From: Citrobacter arsenatis
Lineage (GTDB): Bacteria; Pseudomonadota; Gammaproteobacteria; Enterobacterales; Enterobacteriaceae
Length of the DNA stretch: 64,000 bases
Assembly: GCF_004353845.1 (NCBI RefSeq)
Contig: NZ_CP037864.1
Coordinates: 3,162,001 to 3,226,000, forward strand
Direction: 5' to 3'
Part shown: positions 1 through 7,410 of the stretch, piece by piece
Position numbering within the stretch: position 1 is the stretch's first letter
Layout: the number at the start of each line of letters is the position of its first letter
Notes under the pieces: model-generated
Seen by the model: the letters and a program-made list of their open reading frames with translations, nothing else
Database searches by the model: none
What the model was told of the DNA's origin: nothing
Position numbers and translations under genes: made by a program

Positions 1-8
1 AAACCCGA

Positions 9-1223
9 ATGATTACTTTACCCCAACTGATTACCACCGACACCGACGTAGCCGCAGGTCTTCAGTCAGGCAAAGCGGTAGATTCACCCGAGGATTTTTT
101 AGCGCTGCTGGCTGGCGCATTAGGCGCAGGCGACGCACAGGGTAAAGACGCCCCGCTGTCGCTTGCCGACTTGCAGGCGGCCGGAAGCAAACTGCAAAAA
201 GGGTTGCTGCAAAAAAATGGCGATCCAGGCCCGACGCTCAAGTTATCCGAACTGCTGGCGCAAAAAGAGGTACAAACCGATGCATCTCTTGCCGACATGA
301 CAGACGCTCAGCAATTGTTGTCAGCCCTCACGCCCTCCTTGAAAGCTAATGCCCTGACAACACTGGGTAAAGTCGCTCAGCAGGATGAAAAAACCACCAC
401 GCTCAGCGATGACGATCTCGCCAACCTGAGCGCGTTGTTCGCCATGTTGCCAGGACAACCGCTGGCTACGCCTGCCGTCGACAGCGCGCCAGCCCCCGTT
501 GATGCCGCGCTTTCGGCGTTGTCACGAGGCACGGCACACGGCGCTATCGCTGATAACGCGGGCGAACTGCTGCCCGGTGATGCCAAAAAAGGCAAAGCGG
601 ACATTGCCACTCCTGGCAACAGTCTGGATCAGACAAGCAATCCGACGCTAACCCCGCTGACGGCAGCGGCGGCGACCAGAGCAGAAATTGACAGCGCCCC
701 TTCGCCGACCAGCATTGGCGTGACGGCGGCTCCGTTAAGTGCTCCGCAGCCCCATGCTCAGCCGTTACCAGCTGCCGCACCGGTGCTCAGTGCGCCACTG
801 GGCAGCCACGAATGGCAGCAATCACTCAGCCAGCACGTGACGCTGTTCACGCGCCAGGGTCAGCAGAGCGCTGAACTGCGCCTGCATCCGCAGGATCTCG
901 GCCAGGTACATATTTCCCTCAAGCTGGATGACAACCTTGCTCAGCTGCAAATGGTATCACCGCACAGTCACGTGCGCGCCGCGCTGGAAGCCGCGTTACC
1001 GATGCTGCGTACGCAGTTGGCTGAAAGTGGGATCCAGTTGGGACAAAGCAACATCAGCAGTGAGAGCTTTGCCGGACAACAGCAGTCTTCCGGGCAGCAA
1101 CAGCAGGCGGGACGCGCTTCGGGACAAGACATTTTTGCCGCTGAAGAGGACGCCATACTGCCAACCCCAGCCTCCCTGCAGGCCGCAGCACGCGGCGATG
1201 GAGCTGTAGACATCTTCGCCTAA
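9..1223 (+). CDS. fliK: Flagellar hook-length control protein FliK
   Basis: Secreted molecular ruler that stops hook growth and switches the type III export gate from hook to filament substrates. The 404-residue product has a low-complexity Ala/Pro/Thr-rich N-terminal and middle part (export and ruler region) and a conserved C-terminal switch domain from about residue 260, starting near LGSHEWQQSLSQHV and including ELRLHPQDLGQV and LRTQLAESGIQLGQSN. A Gln-rich stretch and the family ending VDIFA follow. It is longer than the E. coli protein (375), the extra length lying in the variable middle. The ATG is 9 bases into the window, so its ribosome site and any upstream fliJ are only partly visible. 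It is followed by fliL after about 100 bases. Confidence 0.96.
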   Translation: MITLPQLITTDTDVAAGLQSGKAVDSPEDFLALLAGALGAGDAQGKDAPLSLADLQAAGSKLQKGLLQKNGDPGPTLKLSELLAQKEVQTDASLADMTDAQQLLSALTPSLKANALTTLGKVAQQDEKTTTLSDDDLANLSALFAMLPGQPLATPAVDSAPAPVDAALSALSRGTAHGAIADNAGELLPGDAKKGKADIATPGNSLDQTSNPTLTPLTAAAATRAEIDSAPSPTSIGVTAAPLSAPQPHAQPLPAAAPVLSAPLGSHEWQQSLSQHVTLFTRQGQQSAELRLHPQDLGQVHISLKLDDNLAQLQMVSPHSHVRAALEAALPMLRTQLAESGIQLGQSNISSESFAGQQQSSGQQQQAGRASGQDIFAAEEDAILPTPASLQAAARGDGAVDIFA

Positions 1224-1327
1224 CGCCAGAGGTAGCATGATTATCCGCGTCTTTTCCACGCTTTGTCGTGGACAGGACACGGGATAATCAGCCCATAAGC
1301 TGTACCGAAACAGGAAGCCCGTATCTG

Positions 1328-1795
1328 ATGACTGACTCCGCGATTAACAAAAAAAGTAAACGCGCTATTTGGATCCCTCTGCTGGTATTAATTACCCTCG
1401 CCGCCTGCGCAACTGCGGGATATAGCTACTGGCGCATGCAGCAGCAGCCGTCCGCCAGCGTCAAAGCGGAACCGGCTCCACCGCCTGCCCCGGTGTTCTT
1501 TGCGCTGGATACCTTTACCGTCAATCTGGGTGATGCGGACCGTGTACTGTATATCGGTATCACGCTGCGCATGAAAGATGAGGCGACGCGTTCACGTCTT
1601 AACGAATATCTGCCAGAAGTACGCAGTCGCTTGCTGCTGCTGTTCTCTCGTCAAAACGCGGCCACGCTTGCCACTGAAGAAGGTAAGCAACAGCTCATTG
1701 CCGCCATCAAAGAGACGCTCGCGACTCCGCTCGTTGTTGGGCAACCCAAACAGGTTGTCACCGACGTTCTTTATACAGCTTTTATTCTGCGGTAA
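1328..1795 (+). CDS. fliL: Flagellar basal-body protein FliL
   Basis: Single-pass inner-membrane protein that surrounds the stator units and supports motor torque and swarming. 155 residues: a basic N-terminus (KKSKR), one membrane segment (about residues 14-34, IWIPLLVLITLAACATAGY), a Pro/Ala-rich linker, then the periplasmic domain with FFALDTFTVNLGD and LRSRLLLLFSRQ-like text. The ATG at 1328 gives MTDSAINKK, matching the family start; an upstream in-frame ATG at 1268 would add 20 residues not found in relatives. First gene of the fliLMNOPQR group; fliM starts 4 bases after its stop. Confidence 0.96.
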   Translation: MTDSAINKKSKRAIWIPLLVLITLAACATAGYSYWRMQQQPSASVKAEPAPPPAPVFFALDTFTVNLGDADRVLYIGITLRMKDEATRSRLNEYLPEVRSRLLLLFSRQNAATLATEEGKQQLIAAIKETLATPLVVGQPKQVVTDVLYTAFILR

Positions 1796-1799
1796 AGAC

Positions 1800-2804
1800 A
1801 TGGGCGACAGTATTCTTTCTCAGGCTGAAATCGACGCATTGCTTAACGGCGATAGCGAAACTAAAGACGAACCCATTTCCGGTATCGCAAAAGAAAGCGA
1901 TATTCGTCCTTACGATCCCAACACCCAGCGCCGCGTAGTACGTGAGCGTTTACAGGCACTGGAGATCATTAACGAACGCTTCGCGCGCCAGTTCCGTATG
2001 GGGTTATTTAACCTGTTGCGCCGTAGCCCGGATATTACCGTAGGTGCGATCCGTATCCAGCCTTACCACGAGTTTGCGCGTAACTTACCGGTTCCGACCA
2101 ACCTGAACTTAATCCACCTCAAGCCGCTGCGCGGTACGGGTTTGGTGGTGTTCTCACCGAGTCTGGTATTTATCGCTGTTGATAACCTGTTCGGCGGTGA
2201 TGGCCGCTTCCCGACGAAAGTGGAAGGTCGTGAATTTACCCATACCGAACAGCGTGTTATCAACCGCATGCTGAAGCTGGCGCTGGAAGGCTACAGCGAC
2301 GCGTGGAAAGCCATCAATCCGCTGGAAGTGGAATACGTTCGTTCCGAGATGCAGGTGAAATTTACCAATATCACCACGTCTCCTAACGACATCGTGGTAA
2401 ACACCCCGTTCCACGTTGAAATTGGCAACCTGACCGGTGAGTTTAACATCTGTCTGCCATTCAGCATGATTGAACCGCTGCGTGAACTGCTGGTGAACCC
2501 GCCGCTGGAAAACTCGCGTAATGAAGATCAGAACTGGCGCAATAATCTGGTGCGTCAGGTTCAGCATTCTGAGCTGGAGCTGGTGGCAAACTTTGCCGAC
2601 ATTCCGCTGCGGCTATCCCAGATTTTAAAACTGAAACCCGGCGATGTACTGCCGATTGAAAAACCCGACCGCATTATTGCTCATGTGGACGGCGTGCCTG
2701 TACTGACCAGCCAGTATGGCACTGTAAACGGTCAGTATGCGTTACGCGTAGAACATCTGATAAACCCGATTTTGAATTCGCTGAATGAGGAACAGCCCAA
2801 ATGA
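1800..2804 (+). CDS. fliM: Flagellar motor switch protein FliM
   Basis: C-ring component that binds CheY-phosphate and sets rotation direction. 334 residues, the usual length. The N-terminal CheY-binding segment MGDSILSQAEIDALLNG is intact, followed by the CheC-like middle domain and a C-terminal SpoA-like domain that pairs with FliN. The start at 1800 is chosen because it gives this conserved N-terminus; the frame is open further upstream, but that part lies inside fliL. Its stop overlaps the fliN start by 4 bases, which fits translational coupling of two proteins that assemble together. Confidence 0.97.
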   Translation: MGDSILSQAEIDALLNGDSETKDEPISGIAKESDIRPYDPNTQRRVVRERLQALEIINERFARQFRMGLFNLLRRSPDITVGAIRIQPYHEFARNLPVPTNLNLIHLKPLRGTGLVVFSPSLVFIAVDNLFGGDGRFPTKVEGREFTHTEQRVINRMLKLALEGYSDAWKAINPLEVEYVRSEMQVKFTNITTSPNDIVVNTPFHVEIGNLTGEFNICLPFSMIEPLRELLVNPPLENSRNEDQNWRNNLVRQVQHSELELVANFADIPLRLSQILKLKPGDVLPIEKPDRIIAHVDGVPVLTSQYGTVNGQYALRVEHLINPILNSLNEEQPK

Positions 2805-3214
2805 GTGATATGAATAATCCGTCCGATGAGAACACTGGCGCATTGGACGATCTGTGGGCTGACGCGTTAAACGAGCAAAAATCCACGCCCACCAAAAGTG
2901 CGGCCGATGCGGTATTTCAGCAGTTAGGCGGCGGCGACGTCAGCGGTGCTTTGCAGGACATTGACCTGATCATGGACATTCCGGTCAAACTGACCGTTGA
3001 ATTAGGCCGTACCCGTATGACCATCAAAGAGCTGCTGCGCCTGACGCAGGGTTCGGTCGTCGCGTTGGATGGTCTGGCCGGCGAGCCGCTGGATATCCTG
3101 ATCAACGGTTACCTGATTGCCCAGGGTGAAGTGGTGGTGGTCGCAGATAAATACGGCGTACGTATCACCGACATTATTACCCCATCTGAACGTATGCGCC
3201 GTCTGAGCCGTTAA
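2801..3214 (+). CDS. fliN: Flagellar motor switch protein FliN
   Basis: C-ring base protein that also docks the FliH-FliI export ATPase complex. 137 residues with an acidic, variable N-terminus (about 1-50) and a C-terminal SpoA domain (about 55-135) containing IPVKLTVELGRTRMTIKELL and a VVVADKYGVRITDI strand. Length equals that of the E. coli protein. Translationally coupled to fliM by a 4-base overlap; fliO follows 2 bases after the stop. Confidence 0.97.
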   Translation: MSDMNNPSDENTGALDDLWADALNEQKSTPTKSAADAVFQQLGGGDVSGALQDIDLIMDIPVKLTVELGRTRMTIKELLRLTQGSVVALDGLAGEPLDILINGYLIAQGEVVVVADKYGVRITDIITPSERMRRLSR

Positions 3215-3216
3215 TC

Positions 3217-3591
3217 ATGAATACCCAGGCGACAGTTTCTCAGCCAGCCGCCGTACCCGGCTCACCGCTGGTGCAGGTCAGCGGCGCACTGCTCGGGATC
3301 ATCGTGTTAATCCTGGCGGCTGCCTGGGTCATTAAACGTCTGGGATTTGCGCCCAAAAGCGCCGGTACGCGCGGACTGAAAGTTGCGGCGAGTACCTCTC
3401 TGGGTCCACGCGAGCGCGTGGTAATAGTCGAGGTTGAAGACGCGCGCCTGGTGCTGGGCGTCACGGCCTCGCAAATTAACGTACTGCACACCCTGCCCCC
3501 GGCACCGGCCGAGGCAGAAGAAAAACCGGCCTCCCCCGCGGATTTCCAGGCCATGATGAAGAGTTTGCTCAAGCGTCCTGGGAGATCCTGA
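3217..3591 (+). CDS. fliO: Flagellar export apparatus protein FliO
   Basis: Small membrane protein that helps assemble and stabilise the FliP ring of the flagellar type III export gate. 124 residues, with one hydrophobic segment at about 20-42 (VSGALLGIIVLILAAAWVIK) followed by a cytoplasmic domain with SLGPRERVVIVEVEDARLVLGVT. The C-terminus MMKSLLKRPGRS matches the family. Its stop and the fliP start share one base (TGATG), a typical coupled junction. Confidence 0.95.
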   Translation: MNTQATVSQPAAVPGSPLVQVSGALLGIIVLILAAAWVIKRLGFAPKSAGTRGLKVAASTSLGPRERVVIVEVEDARLVLGVTASQINVLHTLPPAPAEAEEKPASPADFQAMMKSLLKRPGRS

Positions 3592-4328
3592 TGCGCCGTT
3601 TGTTATCCATCACGCTGGCAGGCTTATGGCTTTTCAGCCCCGTTGCCCTCGCTCAGCTTCCGGGTCTGGTGAGCCAGCCGCTGCCAGGCGGCGGACAAAG
3701 CTGGTCTTTGCCAGTACAAACGCTGGTGTTTATCACCTCGCTGACGTTTCTGCCCGCCATTTTATTGATGATGACCAGTTTCACCCGCATCATCATCGTT
3801 TTCGGCCTGCTACGAAATGCGCTGGGAACACCTTCTGCACCGCCGAACCAGGTGCTACTTGGCCTGGCGTTATTTTTGACCTTTTTCATCATGTCGCCAG
3901 TGATCGACAAAATTTACGTCGACGCGTATCAACCGTTCAGCGAAGAGAAAATCTCCATGCAGGAAGCCATGGAGAAAGGCGCACAGCCGCTGCGTGAGTT
4001 TATGCTGCGCCAAACCCGTGAAGCGGACCTGGCTCTGTTCGCCCGTCTGGCAAACAGCGGCCCACTGCAAGGACCAGAAGCCGTACCGATGCGAATTTTG
4101 CTTCCGGCCTATGTCACCAGCGAGCTGAAAACGGCATTCCAGATAGGTTTTACTATTTTCATTCCGTTTCTGATTATCGACCTGGTGATCGCCAGCGTGC
4201 TGATGGCACTCGGGATGATGATGGTCCCCCCGGCCACGATCGCCCTGCCGTTCAAGCTGATGCTGTTTGTGCTGGTTGACGGTTGGCAGTTGCTTGTCGG
4301 CTCGCTGGCACAAAGCTTTTACAGTTAG
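3591..4328 (+). CDS. fliP: Flagellar export gate protein FliP
   Basis: Core inner-membrane component of the export gate; five copies build the FliPQR pore with one FliR and four FliQ. 245 residues. A cleavable signal peptide is visible at the N-terminus (LLSITLAGLWLFSPVALA, cleavage after about residue 21), which is usual for enteric FliP. Membrane segments follow, with the family signature TSFTRIIIVFGLLRNALGTPSAPPNQ and a C-terminal pair including LGMMMVPPATIALPFKLMLFVL. fliQ starts 9 bases downstream. Confidence 0.97.
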   Translation: MRRLLSITLAGLWLFSPVALAQLPGLVSQPLPGGGQSWSLPVQTLVFITSLTFLPAILLMMTSFTRIIIVFGLLRNALGTPSAPPNQVLLGLALFLTFFIMSPVIDKIYVDAYQPFSEEKISMQEAMEKGAQPLREFMLRQTREADLALFARLANSGPLQGPEAVPMRILLPAYVTSELKTAFQIGFTIFIPFLIIDLVIASVLMALGMMMVPPATIALPFKLMLFVLVDGWQLLVGSLAQSFYS

Positions 4329-4337
4329 AGGCGCGAA

Positions 4338-4607
4338 ATGACTCCTGAATCGGTCATGATGATGGGTACAGAGGCGATGAAAGTCGCCCTGGCCCTTGCC
4401 GCGCCTTTGCTGTTGGTCGCCCTCGTCACAGGTCTTATTATCAGTATTTTGCAGGCGGCAACCCAGATTAACGAAATGACGCTGTCCTTCATTCCTAAAA
4501 TTGTCGCGGTGTTTATTGCCATCATTGTTGCCGGCCCGTGGATGCTTAACCTGCTGCTCGACTACGTGCGTACGCTGTTCAGCAATATCCCCTATATCAT
4601 CGGGTAG
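4338..4607 (+). CDS. fliQ: Flagellar export gate protein FliQ
   Basis: Small two-helix membrane protein wrapping the FliP-FliR pore. 89 residues, as in E. coli, starting MTPESVMMMGTEAMKVAL. Two hydrophobic segments lie at about 17-40 and 51-75, with the conserved loop LQAATQINEMTLSFIPKI between them. It sits between fliP (9-base gap) and fliR (8-base gap) in the same operon. Confidence 0.97.
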   Translation: MTPESVMMMGTEAMKVALALAAPLLLVALVTGLIISILQAATQINEMTLSFIPKIVAVFIAIIVAGPWMLNLLLDYVRTLFSNIPYIIG

Positions 4608-4615
4608 ATAACATT

Positions 4616-5401
4616 ATGCTGCAGGTGACCAGCGTCGAGTGGCTCCACTGGCTGAATCTTTACTTCTGGCCTTTGCTGCGCATACTGGCGCTCATCTCGA
4701 CGGCCCCTATTCTCAGCGAGCGTGCCATTCCCAAACGGGTAAAACTGGGGCTGGGATTAATGATAACCGTCGTTATTGCCCCGTCGATTCCTCCCGTTGA
4801 CGTTCCCATTTTTTCTATCGGCGCGCTATGGCAGGCAATGCAACAAATCCTGATCGGCATCGCCTTAGGTTTCACGATGCAGTTTGCGTTTGCGGCAGTG
4901 CGTACCGCCGGGGAATTAATCGGCCTGCAAATGGGTCTCTCCTTCGCAACCTTCTTCGACCCCGGTAGCCGTCTGAACATGCCGGTGCTGGCACGACTGA
5001 TCGACATGCTCGCCATGCTGTTGTTCCTGACCTTTAACGGCCATTTATGGCTGATTTCACTGTTGGTGGATACCTTTCATACCTTGCCAATCGGCGGCAA
5101 TCCGGTGAACAGCAACGCGTTTCTCGCACTGGCGCGGGCGGGTAGCCTGATCTTCCTCAACGGACTAATGCTGGCCTTGCCGATCATGACGCTGCTACTC
5201 ACGCTGAACCTCGCACTCGGCTTGTTGAATCGCATGGCGCCCCAGCTGTCAATTTTCGTCATCGGCTTTCCACTTACCCTCGCCGTGGGTATTTCATTAA
5301 TGGCGGCCCTAATGCCATTAATAGCCCCATTCTGCGAGCGATTATTCAGCGAAATTTTTAATTTGTTGGCAGATATCGTCAGTGAAATGCCGGGAAAATA
5401 A
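4616..5401 (+). CDS. fliR: Flagellar export gate protein FliR
   Basis: Membrane component present once in the export pore; it contacts FlhB and completes the FliP5-FliQ4-FliR1 gate. 261 residues with about six hydrophobic segments and the conserved stretch GELIGLQMGLSFATFFDPGS near the middle. Last gene of the operon. A weak inverted repeat follows (GCGACA / TGTCGC near 5450-5485), but no clear terminator was found before the rcsA regulatory region. Confidence 0.96.
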   Translation: MLQVTSVEWLHWLNLYFWPLLRILALISTAPILSERAIPKRVKLGLGLMITVVIAPSIPPVDVPIFSIGALWQAMQQILIGIALGFTMQFAFAAVRTAGELIGLQMGLSFATFFDPGSRLNMPVLARLIDMLAMLLFLTFNGHLWLISLLVDTFHTLPIGGNPVNSNAFLALARAGSLIFLNGLMLALPIMTLLLTLNLALGLLNRMAPQLSIFVIGFPLTLAVGISLMAALMPLIAPFCERLFSEIFNLLADIVSEMPGK

Positions 5402-5428
5402 TAACCCTTAATTTTTATCCTGTTTTAC

Positions 5429-5443
5429 TAAGGATTGTCCTAA
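5429..5443. promoter_or_regulatory. Probable RcsAB box upstream of rcsA
   Basis: The 15-base near-palindrome TAAGGATTGTCCTAA closely resembles the known E. coli rcsA autoregulatory RcsAB box. It lies about 245 bases before the rcsA start, in the 288-base gap after fliR. Binding would give positive autoregulation of rcsA through the Rcs envelope-stress phosphorelay. The rest of the gap is AT-rich and no other site could be assigned. Call by motif likeness; not measured. Confidence 0.7.
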
Positions 5444-5689
5444 ATTTAAAAAGCGACAACATCCACCAGGATATCTCTGTCGCGGTTTATTTGTTTTTGC
5501 CTCACTCACAGAACGCAACATTTACTTTACTTTAAGATGTTTCCTGGCAAATTATACGCAACTTTACGGGATAGTAAATTCGCCTGAAAAACAGCGAAAG
5601 CGTCATCTTGGGTCGTTATTATTCCGTTTAGTTGTGATGAAATAATCAGGTAAGGGGAATTATCGTTACGCATTGAGTGAGGGTATGCC

Positions 5690-6313
5690 ATGTCAACGAT
5701 TATTATGGATTTATGCAGTTACACCCGGCTAGGGTTGACCGGATATCTGGTAAGTCGGGGGGTGAAAAAAAGGGAAATCAACAACATTTCCAGCGTTGAT
5801 GAACTCAGTCTCGCCTGTGTCTCTCAACAACCCGCTGTGGTGTTTATTAATGAGGACTGCTTTATCCACGATCCTGCTAATAGCCAGCAAATAAAGCAAA
5901 TTATTAATCAGCATCCCGGCACATTATTTATTGTGTTTATGGCAATTGCCAATGTACATTTTGATGAATATCTATTAGTAAGAAAAAATTTATTGATTAG
6001 TTCTAAGTCGATTAAACCTGATTCACTGGATGAACTTCTTGGCGATATTCTGAAAAAGGAAGTTGATATTGTCATTGATGTGAATCTGCCAACCTTGTCA
6101 TTAAGTCGTACCGAGTCCAGCATGCTGCGCATGTGGATGGAGGGTCAGGGAACAATACAGATATCCGACCAAATGAATATCAAGGCCAAGACCGTGTCAT
6201 CCCATAAGGGGAATATAAAACGAAAGATAAAGACGCATAATAAGCAAGTGATATATCACGTTGTTCGACTCACAGATAATGTTACCAATGGGATCTTTGT
6301 GAATATGCGCTAA
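5690..6313 (+). CDS. rcsA: Capsule transcription activator RcsA
   Basis: Auxiliary LuxR-type regulator that forms heterodimers with RcsB to activate colanic-acid capsule genes and repress flagellar genes. 207 residues, the same length as in E. coli. The N-terminal half is a receiver-like fold lacking phosphorylation; the C-terminal helix-turn-helix (about 135-200) includes SLSRTESSMLRMWMEGQGT and IKAKTVSSHKGNIKRKI. The segment around residues 70-85 differs most from E. coli. The protein is a Lon substrate in E. coli. The gene is convergent with dsrB. Confidence 0.97.
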   Translation: MSTIIMDLCSYTRLGLTGYLVSRGVKKREINNISSVDELSLACVSQQPAVVFINEDCFIHDPANSQQIKQIINQHPGTLFIVFMAIANVHFDEYLLVRKNLLISSKSIKPDSLDELLGDILKKEVDIVIDVNLPTLSLSRTESSMLRMWMEGQGTIQISDQMNIKAKTVSSHKGNIKRKIKTHNKQVIYHVVRLTDNVTNGIFVNMR

Positions 6314-6316
6314 GAC

Positions 6317-6349
6317 ATTCTGACTGGTGGCGAAACCACCAGTCAGAAT
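6317..6349. terminator. Perfect 14-bp hairpin between convergent rcsA and dsrB
   Basis: ATTCTGACTGGTGG at 6317-6330 pairs perfectly with 6336-6349 around the loop CGAAA. It starts a few bases after the rcsA stop and ends 15 bases before the dsrB stop. There is no T-tract on either side, so it is not a classic intrinsic terminator. It may instead stabilise 3' ends or end transcription in both directions. Confidence 0.55.
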
Positions 6350-6364
6350 CACTGCAAAACTGTC

Positions 6365-6553
6365 CTACTCCACTTTCTCCACAAAGATACCATCCTGATG
6401 ACCTGATTCATTGAAGAACCAGATACCGAGCGGGTAGTCTTCCAGCGAAACCAGGTACATGGTGCCTTCACTAAACTCTTCGATAGCCAGTACCACGCCC
6501 GGTCGACGAGGACCGCCGTCCGTTTTGACTGTAACCCGATCATTCACCTTCAT
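6365..6553 (-). CDS. dsrB: Small conserved protein DsrB
   Basis: 62-residue protein of unknown biochemical function, almost identical to E. coli DsrB, whose gene is expressed under RpoS control. It begins MKVNDRVTVKTDGGPRRPG and ends in DGIFVEKVE; the fold looks like a small all-beta domain. An AGGAGGAAA-type ribosome site lies just upstream of the ATG. Convergent with rcsA. The same 62-codon length supports the start. Confidence 0.94.
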   Translation of the reverse strand: MKVNDRVTVKTDGGPRRPGVVLAIEEFSEGTMYLVSLEDYPLGIWFFNESGHQDGIFVEKVE

Positions 6554-6716
6554 CGTTTTCCTCCTGTGGCTTTGTGCCAGTGTAGAACAATTTCCTTTTT
6601 CTGGCAGCGCCCGGCACGTGCGATTGCGGGTTTTATCGACGGTCTATACTTAAGTGGTGCGTATCTGATATCTGGATGCGCTCCCCCGGTATCCTTAACG
6701 GTTGAGAGGTATGAGG

Positions 6717-6944
6717 ATGAAAACCGCGAAAGAGTACAGCGATACGGCCAAACGTGAAGTCAGCGTCGATGTGGACGCGCTGCTGAAGGCAATCAACGAA
6801 ATCTGCGAGAGTGAAATTCATCGCAGCCAGGATGACCCGGAACGCGTCAGCGTCGACGGACGTGATTACCATACATGGCATGAACTGGCCGACGCGTTCG
6901 AGCTTGATATCCATGATTTCAGCGTGTCGGAGATCAATCGCTGA
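6717..6944 (+). CDS. yodD: Small stress-associated protein YodD
   Basis: 75-residue acidic protein of unknown mechanism. It matches E. coli YodD, which is reported as induced by peroxide, cadmium and acid. It starts MKTAKEYSDTAKREVSVDVDA and ends in ELDIHDFSVSEINR. The ATG at 6717 is chosen because it gives the family N-terminus and is preceded by GAGGTATGAGG; an ATG 15 bases earlier is in frame but poorly supported. It is convergent with the DsrA RNA gene, whose terminator begins 9 bases after the yodD stop. Confidence 0.93.
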   Translation: MKTAKEYSDTAKREVSVDVDALLKAINEICESEIHRSQDDPERVSVDGRDYHTWHELADAFELDIHDFSVSEINR

Positions 6945-6953
6945 CTGAGGGCG

Positions 6954-7042
6954 AAAAAAATCCCGGCCCTTATCGGGTCGGGATCAAGCTTGCTTATGCA
7001 AGAAGCACTTGAAAATTCGTTACACCAGGAAATCTGATGTGA
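6954..7042 (-). ncRNA. dsrA: DsrA small regulatory RNA
   Basis: Hfq-dependent RNA of about 88 bases that frees rpoS mRNA for translation and represses hns mRNA. Read on the minus strand it keeps the rpoS-pairing section (ATCAGATTTCCTGGTGTAAC), the middle AAGTGCTTCTTGC and the final hairpin ATCCCGACCC / GGGCCGGGAT followed by seven T. Differences from E. coli lie mainly in the linker (CATAAGCAAGCTTGATCCC) and in the terminator loop (GATAA-type). The position between dsrB and yodD/yodC matches E. coli, where the gene is likewise beside dsrB. Confidence 0.93.
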
Positions 7043-7150
7043 AACAAACCTTATCTGCAATTTTTTTGCGTGACAAGTAAATAATTCTCACCAAAATGAT
7101 AAATATAACTAATGGTTGAGAGAGCGCCCGGTTACGCGCAAGCCAGATGT

Positions 7151-7333
7151 TCAGGTATCCTTGCAGAGCGATCTGCGCTCGCCCGGCACCAGTTCATCCT
7201 CACGAAATGCTTCCCGTTTGACGCCAAAGCCGTCGTACCAGCGACACTCCACCATTCCACTGGCATACCCGGTAACGATCATGCGTGGGCCACCCTCTTT
7301 GGAGGTGACTTCCTCACTGACAGAAAAGACCAT
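7151..7333 (-). CDS. yodC: Small conserved protein YodC
   Basis: 60-residue protein of unknown function, DUF2158-type. The start at 7333 gives MVFSVSEEVTSKEGGPRMIV, the family N-terminus. The conserved core MVECRWYDGFGVKREAF follows and the end is variable. A GGAGG-containing ribosome site (minus strand CAGGAGGCAGGT) precedes the ATG. In E. coli yedP and dgcQ separate it from DsrA; here only about 110 bases do. Confidence 0.93.
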   Translation of the reverse strand: MVFSVSEEVTSKEGGPRMIVTGYASGMVECRWYDGFGVKREAFREDELVPGERRSLCKDT

Positions 7334-7410
7334 ACCTGCCTCCTGTATCAAGAGAAACCTTTTCACCTTAGACGACAAAGAGGCGTTTTGCGTAATCAAC
7401 CTTGCGACAA

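Noticed and set aside
62..1280. Long open frames antisense to and overlapping fliK
   Set aside because: They follow from GC-rich codon use of fliK, lack ribosome sites and resemble no family.
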